Positions 17,222-27,302 of a stretch of 64,000 nucleotides of DNA are shown here, piece after piece. The stretch is from Burkholderiales bacterium (GTDB lineage Bacteria > Pseudomonadota > Gammaproteobacteria > Burkholderiales > Nitrosomonadaceae): contig JACKLU010000001.1 in assembly GCA_024235735.1 (NCBI GenBank), forward strand, positions 505,837-569,836, read 5' to 3'. Numbering within the stretch: position 1 is the first letter of the stretch; each line of letters starts with the position of its first letter. The notes beneath the pieces are model-generated. The model was not told the origin of the DNA and searched no databases. It saw only the letters and a program-made list of their open reading frames with translations. Both the position numbers and the translations under genes were made by a program.

Positions 17222-18592
17222 TTACCTGCCTATTGATCTATCGTCAAAAGCGAAATTGTTTACGACGACATGCCCTCCTGAAACAACGAGATCGGGATAT
17301 TCCAGCAACTTGAATCTTTCAAACGGATTACCACGGACAGCAACCATATCAGCCAGCGCATCCGGCATCAAAGTTCCCAGATGCGGAACGCCCAGATTCC
17401 TTCCGGCGTCGGAAGTGACTGCTTTGAACACATTGAGCACATCCGGAAATTCAATTTGCTCACCACTGGTCAACATCAGCATCCAGCGCATTTCTTCTCC
17501 ATTGATTCCCCAGGGGACATTATCGTGCCCGATTTCCGATCCATAAATAAATTTGGCATTTGTTTGCTCCGCATGCGCCATGATATGTGCCAGCGCATGC
17601 ATATTGGCATGCACACCCGCACAGGATGACAACGTATCAACTGTCGTTACGAAGACGACGCCCTGCATGACAGCGCGATGCAGCAGATCTTCACGGATTG
17701 GTGCGCAAGGTATATGCGCCCACTCATCAACACCCGCATTCAACGCCATTTCAACACCGGTATCTTCGCCGACATGCGCCAGAACGCGCTTGTTGAGCGC
17801 ATGCGCCTTGTTGACAATGGCCTGTAGAATTTCTGGCGACAGCAATGGCCATGGCGCGGACGGAATCTCACCATGACCATGACCGGACATCCAAGGTGCA
17901 CCTTCTTCACCACCTGGTTCGAGCGCAACCTTGATTATCACTGCACCGCCCGCCACAAGCGCCTCCACAACCTGTTCCGCCTCCGTCACAGTCGCTACCG
18001 GCAAACCAATCCCACCAAATTTTTCATGGGCTTGCGCATCGTCAGAGGCATGTTCAGCGCCATGTGCTTGTCCAAAAATATTTAAAGGATAACCGCCGTG
18101 GGCTTGAATAATCGGCCCTGAGCTAAGTAAACGCAATGAACCGTTTCCACCCACTGGTTTATGCAGAGGCCCGCCAGTATCCCTGACTGTTGTTATGCCA
18201 TGCTTTAATACGGTGTCACGCGGCACATTCTGGAACGAAACATGCGCGTGCGATTCGATAAAGCCGGGCAGAATGGTCGCATCACCCAGGTCAATCTCTT
18301 TTTTGCATTGTCCGGCAAGCTGTCCGTACTCGCCGACCTGGATGACCCGATTGCGGTTAATCAGAACCGCCGCATTGTGATGCAGATCAAAACCATCAAA
18401 TACACGATCCGCGGCAAACAAGTAACAATTTTTGGATTTTATGACTTTATTCGTCTCCGCGATCACTTCACCTTGAATGGACAAACTTAAGGCAAAGACT
18501 ACTATTAGCGGCAAAACCAGACCCGCAGCCTGTAAAACAATACCATTCTTCCTGTTTCTATCCGGAAGCGATGCAAATAAAATTTTGTGCAT
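17222..18592 (-). CDS. exported amidohydrolase family protein
   Basis: Metal-dependent hydrolase of the imidazolonepropionase-like amidohydrolase group, 456 residues. A hydrophobic segment at about 17-42 acts as signal peptide or anchor. Metal-site features are HAH (115-117), a Lys in IIKVALEPG, His in VLAHVGE and EWAHI, and an acidic residue late in the barrel (near YGSEIGHDN). A His-rich insert follows the first motif (GQAHGAEHASDDAQAHEKF). The substrate cannot be named. It is a single gene between spacers, ending at a terminator-like hairpin. Confidence 0.85.
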   Translation of the reverse strand: MHKILFASLPDRNRKNGIVLQAAGLVLPLIVVFALSLSIQGEVIAETNKVIKSKNCYLFAADRVFDGFDLHHNAAVLINRNRVIQVGEYGQLAGQCKKEIDLGDATILPGFIESHAHVSFQNVPRDTVLKHGITTVRDTGGPLHKPVGGNGSLRLLSSGPIIQAHGGYPLNIFGQAHGAEHASDDAQAHEKFGGIGLPVATVTEAEQVVEALVAGGAVIIKVALEPGGEEGAPWMSGHGHGEIPSAPWPLLSPEILQAIVNKAHALNKRVLAHVGEDTGVEMALNAGVDEWAHIPCAPIREDLLHRAVMQGVVFVTTVDTLSSCAGVHANMHALAHIMAHAEQTNAKFIYGSEIGHDNVPWGINGEEMRWMLMLTSGEQIEFPDVLNVFKAVTSDAGRNLGVPHLGTLMPDALADMVAVRGNPFERFKLLEYPDLVVSGGHVVVNNFAFDDRSIGR

Positions 18593-18796
18593 TATTCTCT
18601 CTTCTTGAATCTGACGATTCTATTAATTTTTTATGTGAAACCTGATCGAGATTAACCAAGTTACAAAGTAGCTCAGAAATCCCCCGGCGTAGTTTAGGGT
18701 CAGGATCAGAGCTTGAGAATGTGGCAAATTGTCGCACGTCCAAATTCTGATCTTGTTGGGGTCACGCTGCCTGATCAATAGTTTGTCGAAACAGAA

Positions 18797-20104
18797 TTAA
18801 TTTTTTACGGATTCAGGTAAACCGACAATAGTCCTGCCAAGGAGACGGCTTGATAGCCTGGAGAGTTTTGTATTTTTGCGAAAATTACTTAATATCATAC
18901 TGTTGCCGAACACATCGACGAACTGTCCGCTTGCTTTGTCTATCAGGTGTTCGCGCAAGTAACTTTCCTGAATAAACCCTAACGCCAGCACATTTTTCTG
19001 GGATGATGTATTGTGACCGTATACCGCTGTAGTGATTTTATTCAATCCCACACGATTGAATGCATAATCGAGCACCAGCAGGGTTGCTTCCAGGGCAATC
19101 CCGCACGCACGATCGGCAGGATCCGGCAGGCCAATCTGAAACTCCGCGCGCCTGTGCTGATATTGAATGTCAACCAGATTGGCAATACCGATACGTTTCC
19201 GGGTTGATTTCCTGAAGATAATCCAGTCGACCGTTTTGAGCTGGCATGGATGCTTCTCATGGGCCTGCGACAACGTGACCGCCAAATCGTCAATGTGTTG
19301 ATGACGTGGAATATAGCGGTTATATAAATCCATAAATGCTGCATTGCCGTGGCATTGATGCAGAAAGGCGGCATCTTCCGCATGGTAACGCCGTAAAATC
19401 AGCCGCTTGCTCTCCAATGGTACGCGCCATACCGGATCAATCTCCAGGCAATTGTGTTTCGCCTGAATAAACTCCGGGCGCAGCGCCACGGCACGTAAAA
19501 AATGTTCACGAGCTTCGTCAATCCTGCCGAGCTGTTTTAGTCCCAGTCCCAGATTGTTATGTGCTTCCGGATAATTCTCACGCAATCGCAGCGCGTTACG
19601 ATAACAATCTATTGCCGCCTCAGTGTTTCTCATTTTCTGTAAGGCATTGCCGAGATTATTCAACACCTGAGGATTATTGGGTTGCAATACCAGTGCACTG
19701 CGGAAGCTGTCAACCGCATCACTTAACCGATTGATCGACAACAAAATACTGCCTAGTATATTGTGCGCTCCGGCATCTGATGCATCATACGCAAGCGATT
19801 GCTGGCAACAGCGTATGGCTTCTTCGAAGCGCCCCTGCTCAAACAGGGCATTAGCATAATTACTATGGAAATCAGCCCTTCGAGGTGAAACCGCAATGGC
19901 TCTGTCGAAAAAATCATTCGCCAATGGAAATTCACGGTTTTTCGCGTAAATGATGGCCATCAGGTGAAGCGCATCGGGCTGTTCCGGTGCAGCCGCGCAA
20001 ACTTTACGGCAGTATTCGGTCGCTTCTTCAAACTGTCCGTTTTGATAACAGCGCACCGCAGCCTGAAGCAAATCGGTCACCGCTTTGTTATTTTCCGGCG
20101 CCAC
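18797..20104 (-). CDS. TPR-repeat protein fused to a RimJ/RimL-type GNAT acetyltransferase
   Basis: Residues about 5-220 contain six tetratricopeptide repeats (repeated pattern such as AHNNLGLGLKQLGRIDEAREHF). From about 233 a GNAT domain follows, starting LESKRLILRRYHAEDAAFL with the acetyl-CoA region near GIALEATLLVLDYAFNRVGLNKI. RimJ/RimL enzymes acetylate N-termini of proteins or small molecules; the TPR part may select the substrate. It lies just before the repetitive surface-protein gene in the opposite order of transcription (same strand, downstream), so modification of that system is possible but unproven. Confidence 0.85.
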   Translation of the reverse strand: MAPENNKAVTDLLQAAVRCYQNGQFEEATEYCRKVCAAAPEQPDALHLMAIIYAKNREFPLANDFFDRAIAVSPRRADFHSNYANALFEQGRFEEAIRCCQQSLAYDASDAGAHNILGSILLSINRLSDAVDSFRSALVLQPNNPQVLNNLGNALQKMRNTEAAIDCYRNALRLRENYPEAHNNLGLGLKQLGRIDEAREHFLRAVALRPEFIQAKHNCLEIDPVWRVPLESKRLILRRYHAEDAAFLHQCHGNAAFMDLYNRYIPRHQHIDDLAVTLSQAHEKHPCQLKTVDWIIFRKSTRKRIGIANLVDIQYQHRRAEFQIGLPDPADRACGIALEATLLVLDYAFNRVGLNKITTAVYGHNTSSQKNVLALGFIQESYLREHLIDKASGQFVDVFGNSMILSNFRKNTKLSRLSSRLLGRTIVGLPESVKN

Positions 20105-20161
20105 TATTAAGATCCTCCATTACCGAATTCAGCCGCAAGACTGTTCCAGCACGCACAATAC

Positions 20162-20202
20162 AAAAAACCCGCACGACCACTCATTGCCAAACCATGCGGG
20201 TT
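20162..20202 (-). terminator. rho-independent terminator after the Ig-like repeat protein
   Basis: AACCCGCATG on the minus strand pairs with CGTGCGGGTT with a loop of about 17 bases, followed by a run of six T. It lies 15 bp past the stop of the repeat-protein gene. Confidence 0.7.
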
Positions 20203-20216
20203 AATCAGAAATTTTG

Positions 20217-23200
20217 CTAGAACAATATTGGCTCAAGCAATGGTGGGAGTATCATCGTGGTCACCAGAGAATCCGTTGTTGAAAAATTCAGCGTGGTGGC
20301 ATCCTGTATACCCGCATAGGGATTACCGGCCAAATCGGTTACCACACCGCTATCCATTTGAATGAAGTAATCGGTATTGGGGATCAAATCAATTGCCGGA
20401 TTAATATAGACACTGCTATAACCGTCAAACATCACCTGACTGCTATCCTGGATATCAATCGTGCGAATATCAACGCCATTGCTGATCGTAATGTTTCCGG
20501 CGCCGATAGTCACCCATTCATCAAAATACAAGGAAATATCGCTGCCCACCCAAACTTCGGTTGCATCATCACCAGGATAACTAAAAGCCAGCAATGGACT
20601 GGAGTCGATTGTGGTGAAATTAAGCGTATCCGGGTTGTTGATCCCTGCATAAGTATGCCCTTCATTATCCAGAACTGCGCTTGGCGCAATCTGAATGTGG
20701 TAGCTGGTATCAGCAATTAGATCCTCAGTGGGATCGATGATGATCGAGTTACCACTCTTGCCGCCTGTAAAAATCACCTGATCAGTATCATTAATGTCTA
20801 TCGTGCGCGTATCTGAACCATTACTGATGATGATTGCCCCGCTGCCCGCTACAACCGGTTCATCAAAATACAGCTCAATATTGCTATCTACTTTTAAGGT
20901 TCCCTCGTCTCCCGGATTACTCCAGCCCAGTAATGGCTCGGAACCAATGGTCATGAAATTCAGAGTTTCATTGTCGTTGACTCCGTCATAGGCATGACCG
21001 CCGGTATCCAGAATTGCACCGGCTGCGATCTGGATGTAGTAATTGGTTTCCAACAGCAAGTCATCAACCGGATCGATAATCACGCCACCATAACCATCAA
21101 ACATCACCTGAGTCGCATCCTGGATGTCTATCGTACGCGTATCTGAACCATTACTGATGATGATTGCCCCGCTGCCCGCCACAACCGGCTCATCAAAATA
21201 CAGTTCAATATTGTTATCGACTTTTAATGTCCCCTCGTCCCCTGGGTTACTCCAATACAGCAAAGGTTCCGGGGCAGTAGTCATGAAATTCAAGGTTTCA
21301 TTGTCGCTGATCCCAGCATAGGCACGGCCATTGGTATCCAGAATCGCACCAGCAGCTATCTGAATGTGATAATTGGTGTCTGAGATCAAGTCATCAAGGG
21401 GATTGATGATAACGCCATTGTAGCCATCAAACATCACCTGAGTCGTATCCTGAATGTCTATCGTGCGTGTGTCTGAACCATTACTGATGATGATCGCCCC
21501 GCTGCCCGCTACAACCGGTTCATCAAAATACAGCTCAATATTATTGTCCGCTTTTAAGGTTTCTTCGTCCCATGGGTTACTCCAGCTCAGTAGCGGATCA
21601 GATGCAATGGTCATAAAATCAAGAGCCTCAGTGTCGTTGATCCCGGCGTAGGCATGACCATTCGCGTCCAGAATCGCACCAGCGGCTATCTGAATATGAT
21701 AATTGGTATCCGGAATCAGGTCGTCAACGGGATTGATGATAACGCCAGCATAACCATCAAACATCACTTGAGTCGCATCCTGGATATCTATCGTGCGTGT
21801 GTCTGAACCATTACTGATAATGATCGCCCCGCTGCCCGCCACAACCGACTCGTCGAAATACAGCTCAATATTGTTATCCGCTTTTAGTATCCCCTCGTCC
21901 CCTGGGTTACTCCAATACAGCAAAGGTTCCGGGTCAGTAGTCATGAAATCCAGTGTCTCGGTGTCGTTGATTCCGGCATAGGCATGGCCACTGGTATCCA
22001 GAATCGCACCAGCGGCTATCTGAATATGATAATTGGTATCCGGAATCAGATCATCAGTGGGATTGATGATAACGCCAGCATAACCATCAAACATCACTTG
22101 AGTCGCATCCTGGATGTCTATCGTGCGCGTATCTGAACCATTACTGATAATGATCGCCCCGCTGCCCGCCACAACCGGTTCATCAAAATACAGTTCAATA
22201 TTGTTATCGACTTTTAATGTCCCCTCATACCATAGATTACTCCAGTTCAACAGCGGATTGGATGCCGTGGTTATAAAATTCAGTGTTTCTGGATCGTTGA
22301 TGCCCTCATAGGTATTGCCTGACGCATCCTGAATCACGCCGCTGGCAATCTGAATGGTGTACTGGGTGTCAACAATTAAATCATCGGTCGGATCGATAAC
22401 GATTGACGACCCGCCCTTTTCTCCGCTGATAAAAGTCACCTGATTCGTGTCATGAATGTCAATTACTCGCGTATCGATACCACTGCTAATGATGATATTG
22501 CCGCTGCCCGCGACGACGGATTCATCAAAATCGAGCACGATATTCTGATCAATCTTTAATGTTCCCTCGTCCCAGGGGAAATTTGAAATTAGTTGCGGAG
22601 CCGTCGTATCCGAGGGATCGATAATCATGAAGCTTTGATTTACCGGTACGCTGCCGCCATGGCCGTCAATGACGCTATACTGCAATTCGACTGCACCGGT
22701 AAAATCCGTATCCGGGGTAAAAAACCATCCGCCTGGCATTTCTGTCAGTACGCCATTTGTTGCCACGAGATTTGCGACTGACAGTACATCACCCTCGGGG
22801 TCGGAGAATCCGATCAATAAATCACTTTCAAGAATCCTATACGATGCATTTACCTCACCATCATTAAGATCAATCAATGTCCCAGAAAGTACCGGCGGAT
22901 CATTGACACCAGCAATTTCCACCGTCGCAGTCGCCCAGCTTAGAACGCCATTACCCAGTCGAATGGCATAGACAAATGTATCGATGAGCGACTTATCAGC
23001 AGGCAACGACACCAGTTTTGCAAGCAGTTCCGGCGTATAGGAATAGGCAACCTTGCCATCCGCGGTAATTGAAATGTGCGCCCCCATGATGCTCGATTCG
23101 GCAATATCAACCCCATCACCGGTCAGCAAATCGGTTGATCCGGGACCGATGCCATCATCAATCGACCAGAGCGATTTTGCATTTCCACCCCCATCATTGG

Positions 23201-23360
23201 CCATGACATCCAGAATAAAAGTCTGGTCTGTGTTTCCGGTAACAGCGCTCAAGGAAAAAAGATCATCCTTTGCTTGTGGTGTTTGATCCAAAGCCTTTCC
23301 CGGCGTAACGCGGCCATCTTCATTTCGGGAATTTACTGCACGATTGATTTCAGTTCTCAT
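20217..23360 (-). CDS. large Ig-like (SbsA-type) repeat surface or secreted protein
   Basis: About 1047 residues from ATG 23360, chosen because AAGGTG lies six bases upstream; an upstream ATG 23435 is less likely. There is no classical signal peptide. Residues about 1-160 are VCBS/cadherin-like (ending in VNDPPVL) and are followed by a cadherin-like segment with a DPEGD motif to about 260. Then come seven Ig-like repeats of about 110 residues, each with FDE-VVAGSGAIIISNGSDTRTIDI and a YAGINDTETLDF-type end. The middle five are almost identical in DNA. The protein ends in LLEPILF, a hydrophobic tail compatible with type I secretion (inference). It is probably an adhesin or matrix protein; no secretion genes are adjacent. 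Confidence 0.82.
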   Translation of the reverse strand: MRTEINRAVNSRNEDGRVTPGKALDQTPQAKDDLFSLSAVTGNTDQTFILDVMANDGGGNAKSLWSIDDGIGPGSTDLLTGDGVDIAESSIMGAHISITADGKVAYSYTPELLAKLVSLPADKSLIDTFVYAIRLGNGVLSWATATVEIAGVNDPPVLSGTLIDLNDGEVNASYRILESDLLIGFSDPEGDVLSVANLVATNGVLTEMPGGWFFTPDTDFTGAVELQYSVIDGHGGSVPVNQSFMIIDPSDTTAPQLISNFPWDEGTLKIDQNIVLDFDESVVAGSGNIIISSGIDTRVIDIHDTNQVTFISGEKGGSSIVIDPTDDLIVDTQYTIQIASGVIQDASGNTYEGINDPETLNFITTASNPLLNWSNLWYEGTLKVDNNIELYFDEPVVAGSGAIIISNGSDTRTIDIQDATQVMFDGYAGVIINPTDDLIPDTNYHIQIAAGAILDTSGHAYAGINDTETLDFMTTDPEPLLYWSNPGDEGILKADNNIELYFDESVVAGSGAIIISNGSDTRTIDIQDATQVMFDGYAGVIINPVDDLIPDTNYHIQIAAGAILDANGHAYAGINDTEALDFMTIASDPLLSWSNPWDEETLKADNNIELYFDEPVVAGSGAIIISNGSDTRTIDIQDTTQVMFDGYNGVIINPLDDLISDTNYHIQIAAGAILDTNGRAYAGISDNETLNFMTTAPEPLLYWSNPGDEGTLKVDNNIELYFDEPVVAGSGAIIISNGSDTRTIDIQDATQVMFDGYGGVIIDPVDDLLLETNYYIQIAAGAILDTGGHAYDGVNDNETLNFMTIGSEPLLGWSNPGDEGTLKVDSNIELYFDEPVVAGSGAIIISNGSDTRTIDINDTDQVIFTGGKSGNSIIIDPTEDLIADTSYHIQIAPSAVLDNEGHTYAGINNPDTLNFTTIDSSPLLAFSYPGDDATEVWVGSDISLYFDEWVTIGAGNITISNGVDIRTIDIQDSSQVMFDGYSSVYINPAIDLIPNTDYFIQMDSGVVTDLAGNPYAGIQDATTLNFSTTDSLVTTMILPPLLEPILF
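20600..22260 (-). repeat. tandem 330-bp coding repeats (five near-identical units)
   Basis: The DNA of the Ig-like repeats is conserved at exactly 330-bp spacing: the segment coding for SNGSDTRTIDI lies near 20800, 21130, 21460, 21790 and 22120. Flanking repeats are more diverged. This suggests recent expansion or gene-conversion between units, and unit number could vary between strains. Confidence 0.85.
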
Positions 23361-23652
23361 GTACGCACCTTTTATAGTCAATGGGACAAAAACAGTATAC
23401 ATAATCGCTTCATTATGTAGTGTGTGTTTTCTCACATTCGAAATGTACTATAGCGTTGCGCTATTCAGCATCCAAAACAGACTGGCTATATCTGGATTAC
23501 TCCTTGGATTCCTGCATGGTGATGATTTCAGAGCAGATACTCGCGTGTTCTGTTACCAAACACAGAAAAATCCGCCTGCGTGCTGCTCGCGCAAAAAATC
23601 GACACCTTACCTCAGACCTGTATACTTTCAATCTTGAACAGATCCTCGACCG

Positions 23653-24354
23653 ATGTCACATCTCAAATATACAGACCCAGCACTCCAGGCACTTCATTCC
23701 ATTTTTGAGCGGAATCTGCAGGACTGGAAAAAAGAATACCCATCTATCCGCGCCATAGAAATTCCGAACAAGGATTTTCTTTACTGCCAAGGAGATCGCT
23801 GTACCGACCTTTTCCTGATCAAAGAGGGTATTATTAAACTTTCTTGCCTCACGTTACAGGGTAATGCTTTAACCCTGGCGCTGCTCAGGCAGGGAGATAT
23901 CATTGGTTGCGTTCATAACGACAGCGCCGATCAAGTGATGGAAGAAAGTGCCCAAGCGTTGGGTAATGCGGTGTGTTATTGCATCGGACACGATGATTTC
24001 AGGCAACTTATTTCCAGCCGGACGGATCTGGCATGGCTGATTTTCCAGTTGATGCACACCCGGCAAAGGCGGATCGAGCAAAAGCTGCGCACGATTTTGA
24101 CCGATTCTGTCGAGCAACGGATTGTCGCAACGCTTCTGGAACTGGCGCAACTGTTCGGCGCGCGCTGCACGCATGGCTATTCACTGGAAATCTTCCTGAC
24201 TCAGCAGGAACTGGCCGATCTGGTCAGCGCCAGCCGTTCCGTGGTCAGTACAATCATGAACGACTTCAGAAATCGCGGCTTTCTGGAATATACGCGCGAT
24301 CAAATTTGCATCAACGATGCCGCCTTACTTAATGCAGTTTTCATAAAAGCATAA
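23653..24354 (+). CDS. Crp/Fnr-family transcriptional regulator
   Basis: 233-residue regulator with an N-terminal cyclic-nucleotide-binding-like domain (about 30-130; GDRCTDLFLIKEGIIKLSC) and a C-terminal Crp helix-turn-helix (about 175-225; LTQQELADLVSASRSVVSTIMNDF). There is no N-terminal cluster of the four Cys that ligate an Fnr iron-sulfur centre, so it is not a typical oxygen sensor. Its 3' half, together with the following small gene, is duplicated 2.5 kb downstream. Confidence 0.9.
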   Translation: MSHLKYTDPALQALHSIFERNLQDWKKEYPSIRAIEIPNKDFLYCQGDRCTDLFLIKEGIIKLSCLTLQGNALTLALLRQGDIIGCVHNDSADQVMEESAQALGNAVCYCIGHDDFRQLISSRTDLAWLIFQLMHTRQRRIEQKLRTILTDSVEQRIVATLLELAQLFGARCTHGYSLEIFLTQQELADLVSASRSVVSTIMNDFRNRGFLEYTRDQICINDAALLNAVFIKA

Positions 24355-24962
24355 TTTTTATCAAGAACTGTTTTCCGGATAACAGACTGGTACCTGCCTG
24401 CTTCTTAAAATGGCGTTGTTATCAATCAATCGTCAGAAAAGGAGTAAAACAATGAAAGTAATTTCTGCACATCAACACGGTTATCTGGATTATCTGACCG
24501 TCGGTATCTTTTGCTTGCGCTGACAGTCTTAAGCAAGCCAGATGCCTGCGATGCTGGCCTATATACTTGCCGGTGTGCATTTGATGGTTACCCCGGCAAC
24601 AGATTTCCCCAGGTATTTTCAAACTATTGTCCTTTACGCTGCATGGCTGGATCGAACGCATCGTCGGTCCGGCGCTGCTAGCCGTTCCTTTTATTCTGGG
24701 TTTTGCCGAAGAACCGGCCGCAATGTACTTTTATCTTGTTATGGGTGCGACTGTGATTTTGCTCGGATTGCTTACAGATTACCGGAACATGCGGCCGGGG
24801 CCAGTCGGTAGTCTTTCGGGCTTTTATAAAGCGCCGTCCCTTTTCCTTTCAATCGCCGGTTTCCGCTACGTGCATGCATTCCAGCGCACACGCCAAGTTC
24901 TGCATGCACGGGCCCGGTTACCTCTTGCGTATTTACAAACAGTATGTCGTTAATTTTGTCAG
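24082..24962 (+). repeat. segmental duplication, copy 1 (crp 3' end plus small membrane-protein gene)
   Basis: This 881-bp block is about 90 percent alike to 26585-27474, judged by eye. It starts inside the Crp/Fnr gene and ends at TTAATTTTGTCAG just before the IS66 remnant. Copy 1 keeps the whole regulator but has a broken membrane-protein gene. Confidence 0.9.
24452..24790 (+). pseudogene. broken copy of the small membrane-protein gene
   Basis: The start ATG after AAGGAG and most of the sequence match the intact gene at 26955-27302. Small deletions near 24510-24535 and 24605-24615 shift the frame and introduce a stop (CGC TGA), and the final stop codon is lost. The duplicate downstream is intact, so the function is probably kept there. 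Confidence 0.85.
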
Positions 24963-24965
24963 TGT

Positions 24966-26580
24966 GTAAGCATCAACACATCCACCTGTCATTTGCCTCA
25001 CTTTAATGATTTAATGAACTCCGGCGCTAACGGAAGCAATTCATCGATACGACTATTGGGCCAAGTGGGGAGTTTGGTGAGTGTTTCTTTGAGCCATGCG
25101 GCTGGATTGATGTTGTTGAGTTTTGCGGTGCCAAACAGGGTTTGAATGGCGGCAGCACGTTGGCCGGCGCGTTCCGATCCAGTGAAGAGCCAGTTCTTTT
25201 TCCCGATGGCGATGGGGCGAATGGTGTTTTCTACCGGATTGTTGTCGATCGGCAGATGACCTGTTTGTGCGTAGCGGCTCAGGCTTTTCCAACGTTTGAG
25301 TGTGTAGTCCAGTGCTCTGGCGGAGCCGCCGCCATTTGCGGTTTGTAGGCGGGTTTGAGTCAGCCATTCCTGCAAGGCATTCAGCGCAGGCAGACTTTTT
25401 TCCGCGCGCAGCTGTTGACGCGCTTCGACACCCAGGTGCTTGGCTTCTGTTTCAATCGCATATAAGGCGCCGATGCGCTGCAATGCCTCGAATGCCATTG
25501 GACTGGCGTTGGCTTTGTGCAAATCGAAGAATTTGCGCCGCGCATGCGCCCAACAGCCCAGTTCGATACATGGCGATGCTGTTCTGGAGAACAGCGGTTT
25601 GTAACCGCCATAGTCATCGACCAGCAGATGGCCTTGCCAGTTTTGCAGGAAGTTTTGCGCATGCCGGCCGCTTCGACCGGCTTGATAGTCGAAGATGACG
25701 ATTCGTGGCCCCGAGTCAAGATCGTTACTGCGGTAGGCCCATAGATAGGCCTTGCGGGTTTTGCCGTTGCCGGGTTCCAGTTGCGCGATGGGCGTTTCAT
25801 CGGCATGAAGCATGTTACCCTGCAGCAAATGCCAGATCAGGCGATCAACCAGCGGTTGCAGGGCTACGCCTGTACGGCTACCCATTCCGCCAGTGTGGAA
25901 CTGGGTAGCGTGACTTGTTCGCGGGCGGCCATTTGTTCCAGGCGATAGAGCGGCAGATGGTTCAGGTATTTACTGGTTACCACCCAGGCCAGTAAACCCG
26001 GCGCTGCCATACCGCCGTCGATCACTGCCGGTGGCGCCGGTTCTGCAGTGATGGTTTCGCAAGTTCTGCAAGCGTACTGTGGCCGGATGTGACGGTGAAC
26101 AAAAAATCGAGCGGGTTCAACATCGAGCTGTTCGGTAACGTCTTCACCGATCTTAACCAGCTCGCGGCCGCACTGACCGCATTAGCAGGATTGCGGCTCG
26201 TGGCGATGTTCAACGCGGCAAATGATCCGGCAACGGTTGGTGTGGCACGACCGCGGTGTGGGTTTGCTGTCTTTTCCGGTTGACGTGTCGATCTGTTCGA
26301 TTTCTGCATTGACGGCAGCGATGTCGCCAGCACCGACTCATCAAACAGACTCGGATGTTCAAGGTATGCAGCGATTCGTTCTTCTTGCCAAAACGGATCT
26401 GCGACGCGTGCGCCAGTTCGTGGTGAGCGGATCTTGAGTTCCTGTGCGCGAATCTCTTGCTGTGCCTGCTTGAGCCTGATCAAGCAACGTTTGAACATAT
26501 GTCGACTACCTGTTGTTTGGAGCCGCATCGAGGTTCAATTGATCAACTGGGTCAATGATTTCATGGCGTATTGTCCAAAC
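24966..26580 (-). mobile_element. IS66-family element remnant between the duplicated blocks
   Basis: The element lies exactly between the two copies of the duplicated block. Its left end begins near GTAAGCATCAACAC (24966) and the tnpC region fills the rest. The tnpA and tnpB genes of a complete IS66 are missing, and the right end could not be defined. It truncates the second copy of the Crp/Fnr gene. Confidence 0.75.
24998..26564 (-). pseudogene. IS66 transposase TnpC, frameshifted
   Basis: The full-length transposase can be followed from MKSLTQLIN at 26564 to IKSLK at 24998, but in several frames. The first break is a stop after MKSLTQLIN; others lie within 26100-26520; a one-base shift occurs near 25886, just after the stretch ending STLAEWV. 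The zinc-ribbon (CGQCGREL) lies upstream. The DDE part at 24998-25885 is open for 295 residues (LHADETPI, DDYGGYK, NPVENTIRPIAIGKKNW). It is inactive as it stands. Confidence 0.88.
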
Positions 26581-26584
26581 GCAT

Positions 26585-26857
26585 AAGCTACGCACGATTT
26601 TGACCCAGCCTGTCGAGCAGCGGACTGTTGCAACGCTTCTGGAACTCGCGCAGCTGTTCGGCGCGCGCTGCACGCATGGCTATTCACTGGAAATCTTCCT
26701 GACTCAGCAGGAATTGGCCGACCTGGTCAGCGCCAGCCGTTCCGTGGTCAGTACAATCATGAACGACTTCAGAAATCGCGGTTTTCTGGAATACACACGC
26801 GATCAAATTTGCATCAACGATGCCGCCTTACTTAATGCAGTTTTCATAAAAGCATAA
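26585..26857 (+). pseudogene. C-terminal fragment of a Crp/Fnr regulator
   Basis: About 90 codons matching the C-terminal half of the regulator at 23653-24354, including the complete helix-turn-helix. The 5' part was removed at the IS66 junction. An in-frame ATG at 26555 inside the IS66 edge leaves the fragment open, so a DNA-binding stump could in theory be made, but no ribosome site is seen. Confidence 0.85.
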
Positions 26858-26954
26858 CTTTCATCAAAAACTGTTGTCCAGATAACAGACTGGTATCTGC
26901 CTGCTTCTTAAAATGACGTTGTTATCAATCAATCGTCAAAAAAGGAGTAGATCA

Positions 26955-27302
26955 ATGAAAGTAGTTTCTGCACATCAACACGGTTATCTGGACTACCTGA
27001 CTGTCGGTATCTTTTTACTTGCGCCAACAGTCTTAAGTTTAAGCCAGATGCCTGCGATGCTGGCCTATATACTTGCCGGTGTACATTTGATGGTTACCCT
27101 GGCAACAGATTTCCCCTTGGGTATTTTCAAACTATTGTCCTTTACGCTGCATGGCTGGATCGAACGCATTGTCGGTCCGACGTTGCTGGCCGTTCCTTTT
27201 ATTCTGGGTTTTGCCGAAGAAACGGCCGCAATGTACTTTTATCTTGTCATGGGTGCGACAGTCATTTTGCTCGGATTGCTTACAGATTATCGGAACGTAT
27301 AG
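26955..27302 (+). CDS. small four-segment membrane protein (SPW-repeat-like)
   Basis: 115-residue hydrophobic protein starting MKVVSAHQHGYLDYLTVG after AAGGAG. Four membrane segments form two similar halves (HGYLDYLTVGIFLLAPTVL and HGWIERIVGPTLLAVPFIL), each with His-Gly at the start, like SPW-type repeat proteins. Function unknown. It follows a Crp/Fnr gene or fragment in both copies, which suggests an original regulator-target pair. Confidence 0.75.
   Translation: MKVVSAHQHGYLDYLTVGIFLLAPTVLSLSQMPAMLAYILAGVHLMVTLATDFPLGIFKLLSFTLHGWIERIVGPTLLAVPFILGFAEETAAMYFYLVMGATVILLGLLTDYRNV

Noticed and set aside
20600..22260. Possible CRISPR array because of regular spacing
   Set aside because: Repeats are 330 bp long and coding, with no short spacers.
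20794..22311. Five similar 62-65 residue plus-strand frames at 330-bp spacing
   Set aside because: They are the reverse-strand shadow of the Ig-like repeats, not genes or a CRISPR array.
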